From contig CM106585.1 in NCBI GenBank assembly GCA_048013815.1, forward strand, positions 7,130,001 to 7,194,000: a stretch of 64,000 nucleotides of DNA, given 5' to 3'. Both the position numbers and the translations under genes were made by a program. The notes under the pieces are model-generated. The model had not been told where the DNA came from, made no database searches, and saw nothing but the letters and a program-made list of their open reading frames with translations. This DNA comes from Setoptus koraiensis (taxonomy: Eukaryota > Arthropoda). This document shows, piece after piece, positions 8,942 to 18,387 of this stretch. The stretch's first letter is position 1; every line of letters begins with the position of its first letter.

Positions 8942-11074
8942 TCATGCACGAAACGACTTGAAACCCATAGATAACAATCTATCAAATATGGAAGCTTGTG
9001 AATCTGAAAGATCGCTATATTCTTGGTCACCTACAAGCTGATCGTCGCCATTGACCAATATGATTCTTCTAGGAAGGCACCCTATAATTTTCGAAAATTC
9101 GCTAACGTTTAGCTGGCGACAATCGTCGATGATGACAGAGTCGAACTTAAGCTCATCGTGTTCAAATTGCAATCTGATTGCGTTAGCCGAACTGCAGCAA
9201 AAAACGTCGACCCCAATCATCACTTCTCTTAAGCAACTGTCGTAGTAACCGTCCCAATAGAAGTCGCCAGCATGGATAGAATGTTTCAGCTCCAACCCAG
9301 ACATGACATTCTTATTTACACCCGGATATCTGACCGGTAGCTCCTGCAGACGCTGATTTAGATGGAAAGGCTTCACCAATTGACATCTCAAATCTCCGGG
9401 GCGGTAACACGTCACTCTTACTTTGCCCTCCGCGTGTATATTATCCGCGACAATATCTGAAGATGTACAAATCAAAATCTTGTAGACTTCATGCGATCTC
9501 GTTTTGAATAAGCTATGCGCCAGCGACTCAACAGTCGACAATCGAATGTTACTATTGGGCTCTGTGATGAGCGTAAGCCTGTGAGTGAGCGAATGGATGA
9601 TCGCTTCTCGGTGATATTCATTTACGAGTTCACAGAGATCGCTGTCATCTATTTTAGTGGATCTCAGTTTGTTCCTAGCCTCAAGCCTCGGAAATGCATC
9701 CATGCTGTCCAACAAGATCCCACATAAGAAACTGTCTGTCAGTACACTTAACGATCGGCTTGAATCGTATAGCCCAGTGTTTATGAAGAGTCCACTATAG
9801 CTGAGGTGGAAACGATCGGTCCTCATGTTTGTGGAAAATAAAGCAGTGGTCAGTTTCTCAGGTAAATCCGGGTGCGATTCCAGACCGAACGGCTTCCCAT
9901 ACCAATTAAGTAGCAAATAAATGAATGATTCATCGTATTCCTCTCCAGCGCAAAAGTCGCTCTTATGAGCGATGGAGCCTAACCAATCGTTTAACTTTGT
10001 TTGTTCATTCGATAAGATCAGAATATCGTCTGGCAGCAAATTGCGAACAAATGATGGCTTCAAGTGGTCTACACTGATTTTAGCATAGCAGGACGGTCGG
10101 CCACGATAATCTTTTATCGTTGATGTCAATGGTCCATATGTTACTGGCACGGCTCTTGGTTGCTCAATCTTTCTGGATTTCCTATAGTGCCGATACAGAG
10201 CGCTGAGTTGGTCAATTTTCTTATATTCTTCACTTGAATAGTTCTCGACCGTCTCACTGCTATCATGATGATATTTGAAGATGTGTGCATTTATGGGCAA
10301 TGTAGCAGATTCAGGGTCGAGGCCGTTTATTTGTTTTAGTTCGGGGCAATTACTTATTATTGTAGCAATATCATCTACACTAAGACAGTGGAATTCGATG
10401 GACAAATACTCTAAATTTTGACAAAATTCGTGCAGAAATTTCATCTTACCAAAGTACATGTATGCATCAACATCTGTCACAAATGATTTTAGACTGTAAA
10501 CTCCAGAAGGATTCTGAATGTAAGCATGTTTCAAGTAAGGAGCCTCATCTTCTGGCTTCACGTAGTAAAAGGTATTTCTCAAACTGAGATGCAACAACCT
10601 ATCGCGGCAGATATCCATAACTTGTGTTAGTTCCGAAACTCTCTCCAATAACATATTATCCAATGTTAGTGCTGTTATTTTGACACATTTGCTGGCAATT
10701 GAAGTGAGCTCGCCATAAGCAATTGACAATCCAGTAAGATCTAAATGGGTTAAGTTGATTAAATTGTCCGATATGATGCAATGCATACCTGACCCGATTC
10801 GCTTGATGACATTGGTCTTTTTCATATTACAAAAGCTAGCATGCGTTATCTGAGGCATCTTCTTGAATAGTGGCTCCATAGTTTCAAGATCGATTGATCG
10901 GGACTCATGGTGATCTAACGACAAACTCGTGAGGCGCCGGTAGGAATCATTGACCACTCGATTGAGGCTTTTACACACTCTGGCTAGATTGCCGCGATCA
11001 GTGAGAGTCTGTAGGTGATTTATGATACAAAACCAGATATCGTCTGGCAATTTACTGTAATCAAATTCTTCCAT
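8942..11074 (-). CDS. F-box/LRR protein fused to a degenerate UPF1-like helicase region, copy 1 (intact)
   Basis: Predicted SCF ubiquitin-ligase substrate receptor, 710 residues, single exon. Residues 5-50 are an F-box (KLPDDIWFCIINHLQTLTDR, then LARVCKSLNRVV). Residues about 55-275 are degenerate leucine-rich repeats. From about 310 the sequence follows UPF1: YGPLTS matches FGPL; the 1B barrel strand ISVDHLKPSFVRNLLPDDIL matches the UPF1 stretch ending MQGDE; LTHRLTLI matches LQRPLSLI. Next come EPNSNIRL where Walker A GPPGTGKT should be, ILICTSSDIVADNI for VCAPSNIAVDQL, IIDDCRQL (648-655) for LIDESTQA, ILVNGDDQL for ILVGDHCQL, and SQASIFDRLLSMG for SQSLFERLVVLG. The frame ends right after this, so RecA domain 2 is absent. 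Catalysis should be impossible. First of three tandem paralogues. The UPF1 relationship is motif reading by eye, but the order of seven motifs makes it strong. Confidence 0.8.
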   Translation of the reverse strand: MEEFDYSKLPDDIWFCIINHLQTLTDRGNLARVCKSLNRVVNDSYRRLTSLSLDHHESRSIDLETMEPLFKKMPQITHASFCNMKKTNVIKRIGSGMHCIISDNLINLTHLDLTGLSIAYGELTSIASKCVKITALTLDNMLLERVSELTQVMDICRDRLLHLSLRNTFYYVKPEDEAPYLKHAYIQNPSGVYSLKSFVTDVDAYMYFGKMKFLHEFCQNLEYLSIEFHCLSVDDIATIISNCPELKQINGLDPESATLPINAHIFKYHHDSSETVENYSSEEYKKIDQLSALYRHYRKSRKIEQPRAVPVTYGPLTSTIKDYRGRPSCYAKISVDHLKPSFVRNLLPDDILILSNEQTKLNDWLGSIAHKSDFCAGEEYDESFIYLLLNWYGKPFGLESHPDLPEKLTTALFSTNMRTDRFHLSYSGLFINTGLYDSSRSLSVLTDSFLCGILLDSMDAFPRLEARNKLRSTKIDDSDLCELVNEYHREAIIHSLTHRLTLITEPNSNIRLSTVESLAHSLFKTRSHEVYKILICTSSDIVADNIHAEGKVRVTCYRPGDLRCQLVKPFHLNQRLQELPVRYPGVNKNVMSGLELKHSIHAGDFYWDGYYDSCLREVMIGVDVFCCSSANAIRLQFEHDELKFDSVIIDDCRQLNVSEFSKIIGCLPRRIILVNGDDQLVGDQEYSDLSDSQASIFDRLLSMGFKSFRA

Positions 11075-11640
11075 TTCCGTGTGAAGAAATTCACAGAGGC
11101 TCTGGGTTGATTACAGAGACGCCTAACTCTAATACCTTCGTTAGTAAAGATTTCTAGTTGGTAGTTTATTGGTTGTCGTTTCGGATTTTTCTAATATACG
11201 AGCGACTGATAGAGAGAAAATTTTTGCGTTGCAAGTGGTGGCATTCGTTTCCAGTCTATGCATCGAAAAACCAATGCGGGAGGCCTGGTGTGTTGCCACT
11301 GGCGCAAAATTTTCATTTCTGTCTATGGAAGAGAGCAAAGTTTTGTGAAATAGTGCGTGAGGTAAGGAATAGGCCTACTTTGTTGTTGTAGTCCACTAAA
11401 TCTAACAAGAAATTCTACCTATGTGTTTAACTACCCTTGAGTTCTCAACAGGTTGAGCTAAACTGAAAAAAGACTTCTCGGATCACTCGATATGTTGAGG
11501 CAAGCTGGCGAAAACTATGGGCCTGGCCTCATTGATTAGACCTTCAAACAAAATATTTCATTGGAAAAATCTAAGAAATTTAATTAAACACCATAGAACA
11601 AGAGAACAACCAAAGAGATACAAGAACAGCAATGTTTTGC
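11075..11640 (-). repeat. Duplicated spacer / upstream region of F-box copy 1
   Basis: This region is nearly identical to 13804-14350, apart from a few substitutions and small indels. A diverged counterpart of its first 300 bases lies upstream of copy 3 at 16493-16960, where GGTGGCATTCG, AAAACTGATC..GGGAG and TCTATGGAAGAGAGCAAAG-like blocks are recognisable. It is the promoter side of copy 1 and the 3' side of copy 2. Corresponding points are 2719 bases apart, which gives the tandem period. Confidence 0.75.
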
Positions 11641-11658
11641 AGCAGTTTTCATGTATAA

Positions 11659-13803
11659 TCATGCACGAAACGACTTGAAACCCATAGATAACAATCTACT
11701 AAATATGGAAGCTTGTGAATATGAAAGATCGCTATATTCTTGGTCACCTACAAGCTGATCGTCGCCATTGACTAATATGATTTTTCTAGGAAGGCACCCT
11801 ATAATTTTCGAAAATTCGCTAACGTTTAGCTGGCGACAATCGTCGATGATGACAGAGTCGAACTTAAGCTCATCGTGTTCATATTGCAATCTGATTGCGT
11901 TAGCCGAACTGCAGCAAAAAACGTCGACCCCAATCATCACTTCTCTTAAGCAACTGTCGTAGTAACCGTCCCAATAGAAGTCGCCAGCATGGATAGAATG
12001 TTTCAGCTCCAACCAAGACATGACATTCTTATTTACACCCCGATATTCGACCGGTAGCTCCTGCAGACGCTGATTTAGATGGAAAGGCTTCACCAATTGA
12101 CATCTCAAATCTCCGGGGCGGTAACACGTCACTCTAACTTTGCCCTCCGCGTGTATATTATCCGCGACAATATCTGAAGATGTACAAATCAAAATCTTGT
12201 AGACTTCATGCGATCTCGTTTTGAATAAGCTATGCGCCAGCGACTCAACAGTCTACAATCGAATGTTACTATTGGGCTCATTGATGAGCGTGAGCCTGTG
12301 AGTGAGCGAATGGGTGATCGCTTCTCGGTGGTATTCAATTACGAGTTCACAGAGATCGCTGTCATCTACTTTAGTGGATCTCAATACGTTCCTAGCCTTG
12401 AGCCTCGGAAACGCATCCATGCTGTCCAACAAGATCCCACATAAGAAACCATCTGTCATCACACGTAACGCTCGACTTGAATCGTATAGCCTGGTGTTTA
12501 TGAAGAATTTACTATGGCTGAGGTGGAAACGATCGGTTCTCATGTTTGTGGAAAATAAAGCAGTGGTCAGTTTCTCAGGTAGATTCGGGTGCGATTCCAG
12601 ACCTACCGGCCTGTCACCCCAATTAAGCAGCAAATAAATGAATGATTCATCGTATTCCTCTCCAGCGCCAAAGTCGCTCTTATGAGCGATGAAGCCTAAC
12701 CAACGGGGCTTTCGTTCCTTCGTTCGTCTTCCTTTATTCCATAAGATCAGGGGATCGCCTGGCAGCAAGTTGCGAACAAATGATGGCTTCAAGTGGTCCA
12801 CACTGATTTTAGCATAGTAGGACGGTCGGCCACGAGCACCTTTTATCGGCTCTGATGTCAATGGTCCATATGTTACTGGCACGGCTCTTGGTTGCAACTC
12901 AATCTTTCTGGATTTCCTATAGCGCCGATACAGTGCCCTCAGTTGGTAATTTTTCTTAGATTCTCCACCTGAATAGTTCTCGACCGTCTCACTGCTATCA
13001 TGATGATATTTGAAGATGTGTGCATTTATGGGCAATGTAGCAGATTCAGGGTCGAGGCCGTTTATTTGTTTTAGTTTGGGGAATTTACTTATTATTTCAG
13101 CAATATAATTTACATGAAAATATTGGAATTTGATGGACAAATACTCCAAATTTGGACAAGATTGGTACATAAATTTCATATTTTCAAGGTATTTACCAAC
13201 TATTGTCACAAATGATTTTAGACTGTAAACTCCAGAAGGATTCTGAATGTAAGCACGCTTCAAGTAAGGAGCCTCATCTTCTGGCTTCACGTAGTAAAAG
13301 GTATTTCTCAAACTGAGATGCAACAACCTATCCCGGCAGATATCCATAACTTGTGTTAGTTCCTCAAAGTCCTCCAATATCATATTATCCAATGTTAGTG
13401 CTGTTATTTTGACACATTTGCTGGCAATTGAAGTGAGCTCGCCATAAGCAATTGACACTCCAGTAAGATCTAAATGGGTTAAGTTGATTAAATTGTCCGA
13501 TATGATGCAATGCATACCTGACCTAATTCGCTTGATGACATTGATCTTTTTCATATTACAAAAGCTAGCCTGCGTTATCTGAGGTATCTTCTTGAATAGT
13601 GGCTCCATAGTTTCCAGATCAATCGATCGGGACTCATGGTGATCTAACGACAAACTCGTGAGGCGCTGGTAGGAATCATTGACCACTCGATTGAGGCTTT
13701 TACACACTCTGGCTAGATTGCCGCGATCAGTGAGAGTCTGTAGATGATTTATGATACAAAACCAGATATCGTCTGGCAATTTACTGTAATCAAATTCTTC
13801 CAT
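11659..13803 (-). pseudogene. F-box/LRR/UPF1-like copy 2, interrupted by one in-frame TAG
   Basis: The second paralogue is over 90 percent identical to copy 1 across long stretches. The ATG at 13803 opens 516 codons with F-box, LRR and the 1B-like barrel, then a TAG at 12253-12255. Copy 1 has TCG (Ser) at this codon, so the stop is a single C-to-A change. Beyond it the frame stays open for a further 197 codons to the same C terminus (11659), including ILICTSSDIVADNI and IIDDCRQL, with no other disruption. The stop falls immediately after the degenerate Walker A position (EPNSNIRL). It could be a young pseudogene, a gene making a shorter F-box/LRR/barrel protein, an allele, or a sequencing error. 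The clean downstream frame means the stop is recent or tolerated. Confidence 0.75.
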
Positions 13804-14350
13804 TTTCGTGTAAAGAAATTCACAGAAGCTCTGGGTTGATTACAGAGACGCCTTACTCTAATGCCTTCGAAGTTCATTCTAGCTGGTAGTTTATTGGTTG
13901 TCGTTTCGGATATATACGAGTGACTCATAGAGCGGAAATTTTTGCGTTGCGGGTGGTGGCATTCGTTTCCAGTCTATGCATCGAAAAACCAATGCGGGAG
14001 GCCTGGTGTTTTGCCACCGGCGCAAAATTTTCATTTCTGTCTATGGAAGAGAGCAAAGTTTTGTGAAATAGTACGTGAGGTTAGGAATAGGCCCTACTTT
14101 GTTGTTGTAGTCCACTAAATCTAACAAGAAATTCTACCTATGTGTTTAACTACCCTTGAGTTCTCAACAGGTTGAGCTAAACTGAAAAAAAACTTCTCGG
14201 ATCACTCGATATGTTGAGGCAAGCTGGCGAAAACTATGGGCCTGGCCTCATTGATTAGACCTTCAAACAAAATATTTCATTGGAAAAATCTAAGAAATTT
14301 AATTAAACACCATAGAACAAGAGAACAACCAAAGAGATACAAGAACAGCA
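13804..14350 (-). repeat. Duplicated spacer / upstream region of F-box copy 2
   Basis: Second copy of the spacer at 11075-11640; see that entry for the period. It carries the putative promoter of copy 2 and the 3' flank of copy 3. No coding potential is seen. Confidence 0.7.
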
Positions 14351-14377
14351 ATGTTTTGCAGCAGTTTTCATGTATAA

Positions 14378-16492
14378 TCATGTACGAAACGACTTGAAAC
14401 CCATAGATAACAATCTGTCATATATGGAAGCTTGTGAAAGATTGTGTGTCATTCCCGCCTCGCTCTTTTCATAGACATCTACAAGCTGATCCTTGCTATT
14501 GACTAATATGATTCTTCTAGGGAGGTATCTGCTAATTTTCAGAAATTCGCTAACGTTAAGCTGGCTACAATCGTCGATAATCATCGAGTCAAACTTCAGC
14601 TTGTGGTGGTCACGATGCAATCTGACTGCGCCAATCAAACTGCAGCACAAAACCTGGACGCTGTCCATCGCTCTTCTCGAGCATTTGTAGTAATACTCTC
14701 TCCAAGCATCTGATGTGGCATCATCGAAATGTAAATCCTCTAGCCTAGATATGACATTCGTATCTACACCCGGAAATTCGAAAGTTAGCTCCTGCAGACG
14801 CTGATCTAGATGGAAAGGCTTCACCAATTGACAACCTATGTCACCGGGACGGTAACTTGCTACTCTTACTTTGCCCATCTCGTCTATTTTTTCCGCTGCG
14901 ATATCTGAAGATGTACAAATCAAAATCTTATAGTATTCATGAGATCTTGTTTTGAATAAGTAATACGCGAGCGACTCAACAATCGACAATCGAATATTAC
15001 TATCGGGCTCTGTGATGAGCGTAAGCCTGTGAGTTAGTGAATGGGTGATCGCGTCTCTGTGGTATTCATTAACAAGTTCACAGAGATCGCTGTCATCTAT
15101 TTTAGTGGATCTCAGTTTGTTCCTAGCCTCGAGCCTCGGAAACGCATCCATGCCGTCCAACAAGATCCCACATAAGAAGCTATCTGTCAATACGCGTAAT
15201 GCTTGAATTGAATCATCTGGTCTATTGGACAAAGCTTTCTTGAGTTCGAGATGCATGAGATGGAAATGGTCGGTCTTCATGTTTGTCGAAAATAAAGCAG
15301 TGGTCAGTTTATCGGGTAGACCTTCCGGTCTACCATAGTTATTAAGTAGCAAATATATGAAGGATTCATCGTATTCCTCTCCAACGCGAAAGTCGCTCTC
15401 AGAGAGGACAAATCCGTTCAAATTGACTCTTCTTCGGTAATTATATAAGTCCAGATAATCGCCTGGCAAAAGGTTACGAATAAATGATGGGTTCAAGCAA
15501 TCTACACTTATTCTGGCATAATAGGCAGGCGGCCAGACATCTATGGTTTCTGATATGACTGGTCCATAAGTTATTGGCACGGCATCTTGTTGGCACTCAG
15601 TCTTTGTGGATTTCCGATAGTATCGATATAATGCCATGATTTGGTCAATTTTCTCAATTTCTTCACTTGAACGATAGTCGTAAGTGGCACTTGCATCATA
15701 GAATTGAGTGAATATGTGTGCATTCGAGAGAAACGTAGCAGATACAGGATCAAGGCCGTTTATTTGTTTTAGTTTGGGGCATTTACTTATTATTTTAGGA
15801 ACTTCGCTAGAAGCATAATCGGCCAGATCTTCGTGTTTGAATTTGATAGACAAATACTCTAAATTTGGACAAGATTTCACGAATTCCATTGTTTCATCTA
15901 AGCTAACGGTTATCTCTAACGATTCAAGACTGTAAACTCCAGAGGGCTCAATATAAACATCGTACAAGGAGTCAAAACTGTAGTAAGAGGTATTTCTCAA
16001 ACTGAGGTGCAACAACCTATCCCGGCAGATATCCATAACTTGTGTTAGTTCCGAAACGTCCTCCAATATCATATTTTCCAATGTTAGTGCTATTATTTTG
16101 ACACATTTGCTGACAATTGAAGTGAGCTCGCCGTGGGCGATTGGCACCCTAGTAAGATTTAAATTGGTTATGTTGGTGCAGTTGTCAGATATGACACAAT
16201 GCATACCCGGTCCAATCCTCTTGATGACGTTGATCTTTTTCATATTACAAAAGCTAGCATGCTTTATCTTAGGTATCTTCCTGAATAGTGGCTCCATAGT
16301 TTCTAGATCGAGCGATCTGGGCCTGTGGTGATCAAACGACAAACTCTTGAGACGTCGGTAAGAATCATCGACTAATCGATTGAGGCTTTTACACACTCTG
16401 GCTAGGCTACCTCGATCAGTGAGAGTCTGTAGGTGATTTATGATACAGAACCAGATATCGTCTGGCAATTCGCTATAATCAAATTCTTCCAT
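14378..16492 (-). CDS. F-box/LRR protein fused to a degenerate UPF1-like helicase region, copy 3 (intact, diverged)
   Basis: The third and most diverged paralogue, 704 residues, one exon, ATG at 16492. The F-box (SELPDDIWFCIINHLQTLTD) and LRRs are as in copy 1. It often keeps the ancestral UPF1 pattern better: GEEYDESFIYLLLNNYG for NYGDEIAIELRSSVG, STNMKTDHF for STSFDRM, ICTSSDIAAEKI for VCAPSNIAVDQL, IIDDCSQLNVSEF for LIDESTQATEPE, and NLSQASIYDRLLSMGFKSFR for GLSQSLFERLVVLGIRPIR. Walker A is again lost (EPDSNIRL) and nothing follows RecA domain 1. Two intact copies with the same losses show that the dead, truncated helicase is the family's normal state and not decay of one gene. The product is presumably an SCF adaptor whose UPF1-like part binds RNA or protein partners; that role is inference. 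Confidence 0.8.
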   Translation of the reverse strand: MEEFDYSELPDDIWFCIINHLQTLTDRGSLARVCKSLNRLVDDSYRRLKSLSFDHHRPRSLDLETMEPLFRKIPKIKHASFCNMKKINVIKRIGPGMHCVISDNCTNITNLNLTRVPIAHGELTSIVSKCVKIIALTLENMILEDVSELTQVMDICRDRLLHLSLRNTSYYSFDSLYDVYIEPSGVYSLESLEITVSLDETMEFVKSCPNLEYLSIKFKHEDLADYASSEVPKIISKCPKLKQINGLDPVSATFLSNAHIFTQFYDASATYDYRSSEEIEKIDQIMALYRYYRKSTKTECQQDAVPITYGPVISETIDVWPPAYYARISVDCLNPSFIRNLLPGDYLDLYNYRRRVNLNGFVLSESDFRVGEEYDESFIYLLLNNYGRPEGLPDKLTTALFSTNMKTDHFHLMHLELKKALSNRPDDSIQALRVLTDSFLCGILLDGMDAFPRLEARNKLRSTKIDDSDLCELVNEYHRDAITHSLTHRLTLITEPDSNIRLSIVESLAYYLFKTRSHEYYKILICTSSDIAAEKIDEMGKVRVASYRPGDIGCQLVKPFHLDQRLQELTFEFPGVDTNVISRLEDLHFDDATSDAWREYYYKCSRRAMDSVQVLCCSLIGAVRLHRDHHKLKFDSMIIDDCSQLNVSEFLKISRYLPRRIILVNSKDQLVDVYEKSEAGMTHNLSQASIYDRLLSMGFKSFRT

Positions 16493-17164
16493 TTCCGTGT
16501 GTAGAAATTCATGGATTCTCTAGTTGAATTATAACTCTAATACCGTGGCAAGAAACCTTCACTACTTAAGTTGGTAGTTCGGTGGTTGTAAATTTTTCTT
16601 ATTATTTGTCCTTTTATATTTCCAGCATCTCCCAGCGGCTCTCTCGTGCATAAGATCTCCCTGAATGAGATGCCTCCCATTAGAGCAGCCTACAAGTACC
16701 AGAGATAAGAGCACATAGATCCGCACCATAAACAAGTGGTTCCGGAGGGTCAAATGCAAAGAGAGAGTGAGCAAACCAAATGTAATTCAAATGTAATGCA
16801 GCAGGGGGTGGCATTCGGTTTCAGCCGACATACAACGAAAAACTGATCCGGGAGCCGGGCGGGTCGGCACTGGCAAAAATTGTTCGCATTTTTGCCTATG
16901 GAAAAGAGCAAAATTTGTTGCATTAGTACCTGAGGTTTGGTAGCTACTTTGTTGCTACATGATACAATTAATATGCAAATGCGGCTTATCTCTAATTTGT
17001 TGCATGTTTGCAACCAATGCAAATGTTTCATCAGATTTAATACGAGATTGGAATTCCTATCAGCCGATCTATGGCGAAAACATCATTGCTTGCATGATGG
17101 TGATGTATTCATGCATGTAGGCATGAGCGATAAGAAATAAACTAGCCTGACGAATCATGAGCAT
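16493..17164. other. Upstream region of F-box copy 3, intergenic
   Basis: Bases to about 16960 are a diverged copy of the spacer found upstream of the other two F-box genes. From about 16960 to 17164 the sequence is unique, with a cluster of ATGCAAAT/TTGCATG-like octamer words around 16970-17115. No gene is seen. Confidence 0.4.
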
Positions 17165-18387
17165 TCGCGAGCGACGTCTGCAGCACGAATTCCAAACTAC
17201 GCGTGTCTTTGTTTTTGTTGTGTCTCTCGACCAATGATAACAATGAGATCAAAATTAATTTGCCTGCCTACTAGAGATATTCATTATATACATGTATCAT
17301 TTTATTTTGTTCATCTTTGATCAATTATCAGATAAATTTTAACCAACCACTTTTAGCCAACAAAATGGATAATCAACAATCAGGCAAGTCGAATAGCATC
17401 AAGAAAACAATACGTTATACTGTAGACCTCAAACAGAATGGAGGCGAGTTTTGTTATGCTGATATCGTCGAATCAAAAGGTGTCAAGAGGCGCATGGAAC
17501 GCATTTATGAGGATCACATCGACAAAGGAAGCGGTTATGATCTCAAAGATCCATTTATAGATAATGACGAGGCATACGATGAATTGGTACCGTCAACATT
17601 GACCACAAAATATGGCGGCTTCTACATCAATACGGGCAAACTTGAATTTAGACCCTTGTCTAGAGAGGAAAATGCTGAAAATGAGCCAAACAGAAAGAAA
17701 AAGAAACAGGCAGTAACTCAGTCGCAGGCGATCCATTCGACACCTTCGTCAAACTCACAAGTAACAATAATCAGCCACAAGCCTCCGTCGTCACTGGCCG
17801 TAGCAGGCACTCAAGATACCAATGTTACGGTCGGTCAAGCTACTCCTGCCCAACCAAGGCAACCTAAACAGCAGCAGCAACAACATCAACAACAGCCACA
17901 GCTTCAGTTACAATCACAGCCAAAACAGCAGCAGTCGAAACAACGGGAACAACATCAGCCTCAACACCAACAACAAATGCCCATGCATAATACCTCGACA
18001 CCCCTCACGAAACCTCAACAAATGGCCCACAATAGCTACACAAATGTCAATCGTGGCCCTCAGCAGCAAACTAGAGTTTCTCAGAATCTACCATTATCAA
18101 ATCCACCTCCTTATACTAGTCAATCAAGAGCAAACCCTCGTCCGATTTTGAATCCTCCACCGAGGGCAAGGCCGATTACAAGTCCTGTGAGTACGCCATC
18201 GCAGGGTTTCGATATTGCGAGTTTTCTCAACACTTCGCCTCAATTGAATCTATTAGCGCAGTTCATGAGACAGCAACAAAAAAATATTGGACAGACACGA
18301 GGACCTTTCGGCTAGCCATTCGGTGGAAAGAAGAAAAAGAAAATATAATAACAACAATTATCTATGCAAACCATATCCGCTTGTTGT
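17165..18387. repeat. Right arm of the inverted ubinuclein duplication
   Basis: Counterpart of 4098-5490 in opposite orientation. It ends at about 18387 where similarity to the left arm stops, with the last shared block TATGCAAACCATATCCGCTT at 18363-18382. The two arms enclose about 11.7 kb with Nup88 and the F-box array. Confidence 0.8.
17365..18315 (+). CDS. Small ubinuclein-like protein (HIRA-complex subunit), copy B with short polyQ
   Basis: Paralogue of copy A in inverted orientation, 316 residues, same domain order: N-terminal strand region, Hpc2-related domain ([20 protein letters not shown] and [17 protein letters not shown] unchanged), basic patch and Q/P-rich tail. The histone-binding core is identical in the two copies. 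Changes cluster in the first 45 residues ([14 protein letters not shown] here, [14 protein letters not shown] in copy A). The 32-glutamine tract of copy A is only QQQQQHQQQ here, which accounts for most of the length difference. The start is ATG 17365, and the frame is open further upstream without another ATG in the homologous part. Function follows from the family: HIRA/H3.3 chaperoning in the nucleus. Confidence 0.85.
   Translation: MDNQQSGKSNSIKKTIRYTVDLKQNGGEFCYADIVESKGVKRRMERIYEDHIDKGSGYDLKDPFIDNDEAYDELVPSTLTTKYGGFYINTGKLEFRPLSREENAENEPNRKKKKQAVTQSQAIHSTPSSNSQVTIISHKPPSSLAVAGTQDTNVTVGQATPAQPRQPKQQQQQHQQQPQLQLQSQPKQQQSKQREQHQPQHQQQMPMHNTSTPLTKPQQMAHNSYTNVNRGPQQQTRVSQNLPLSNPPPYTSQSRANPRPILNPPPRARPITSPVSTPSQGFDIASFLNTSPQLNLLAQFMRQQQKNIGQTRGPFG

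Noticed and set aside
11659-12192. Separate 177-codon gene downstream of F-box copy 2
   Set aside because: It is the continuation of copy 2 beyond the in-frame TAG. Its apparent start is a TTG inside a conserved ILICTSSD motif.
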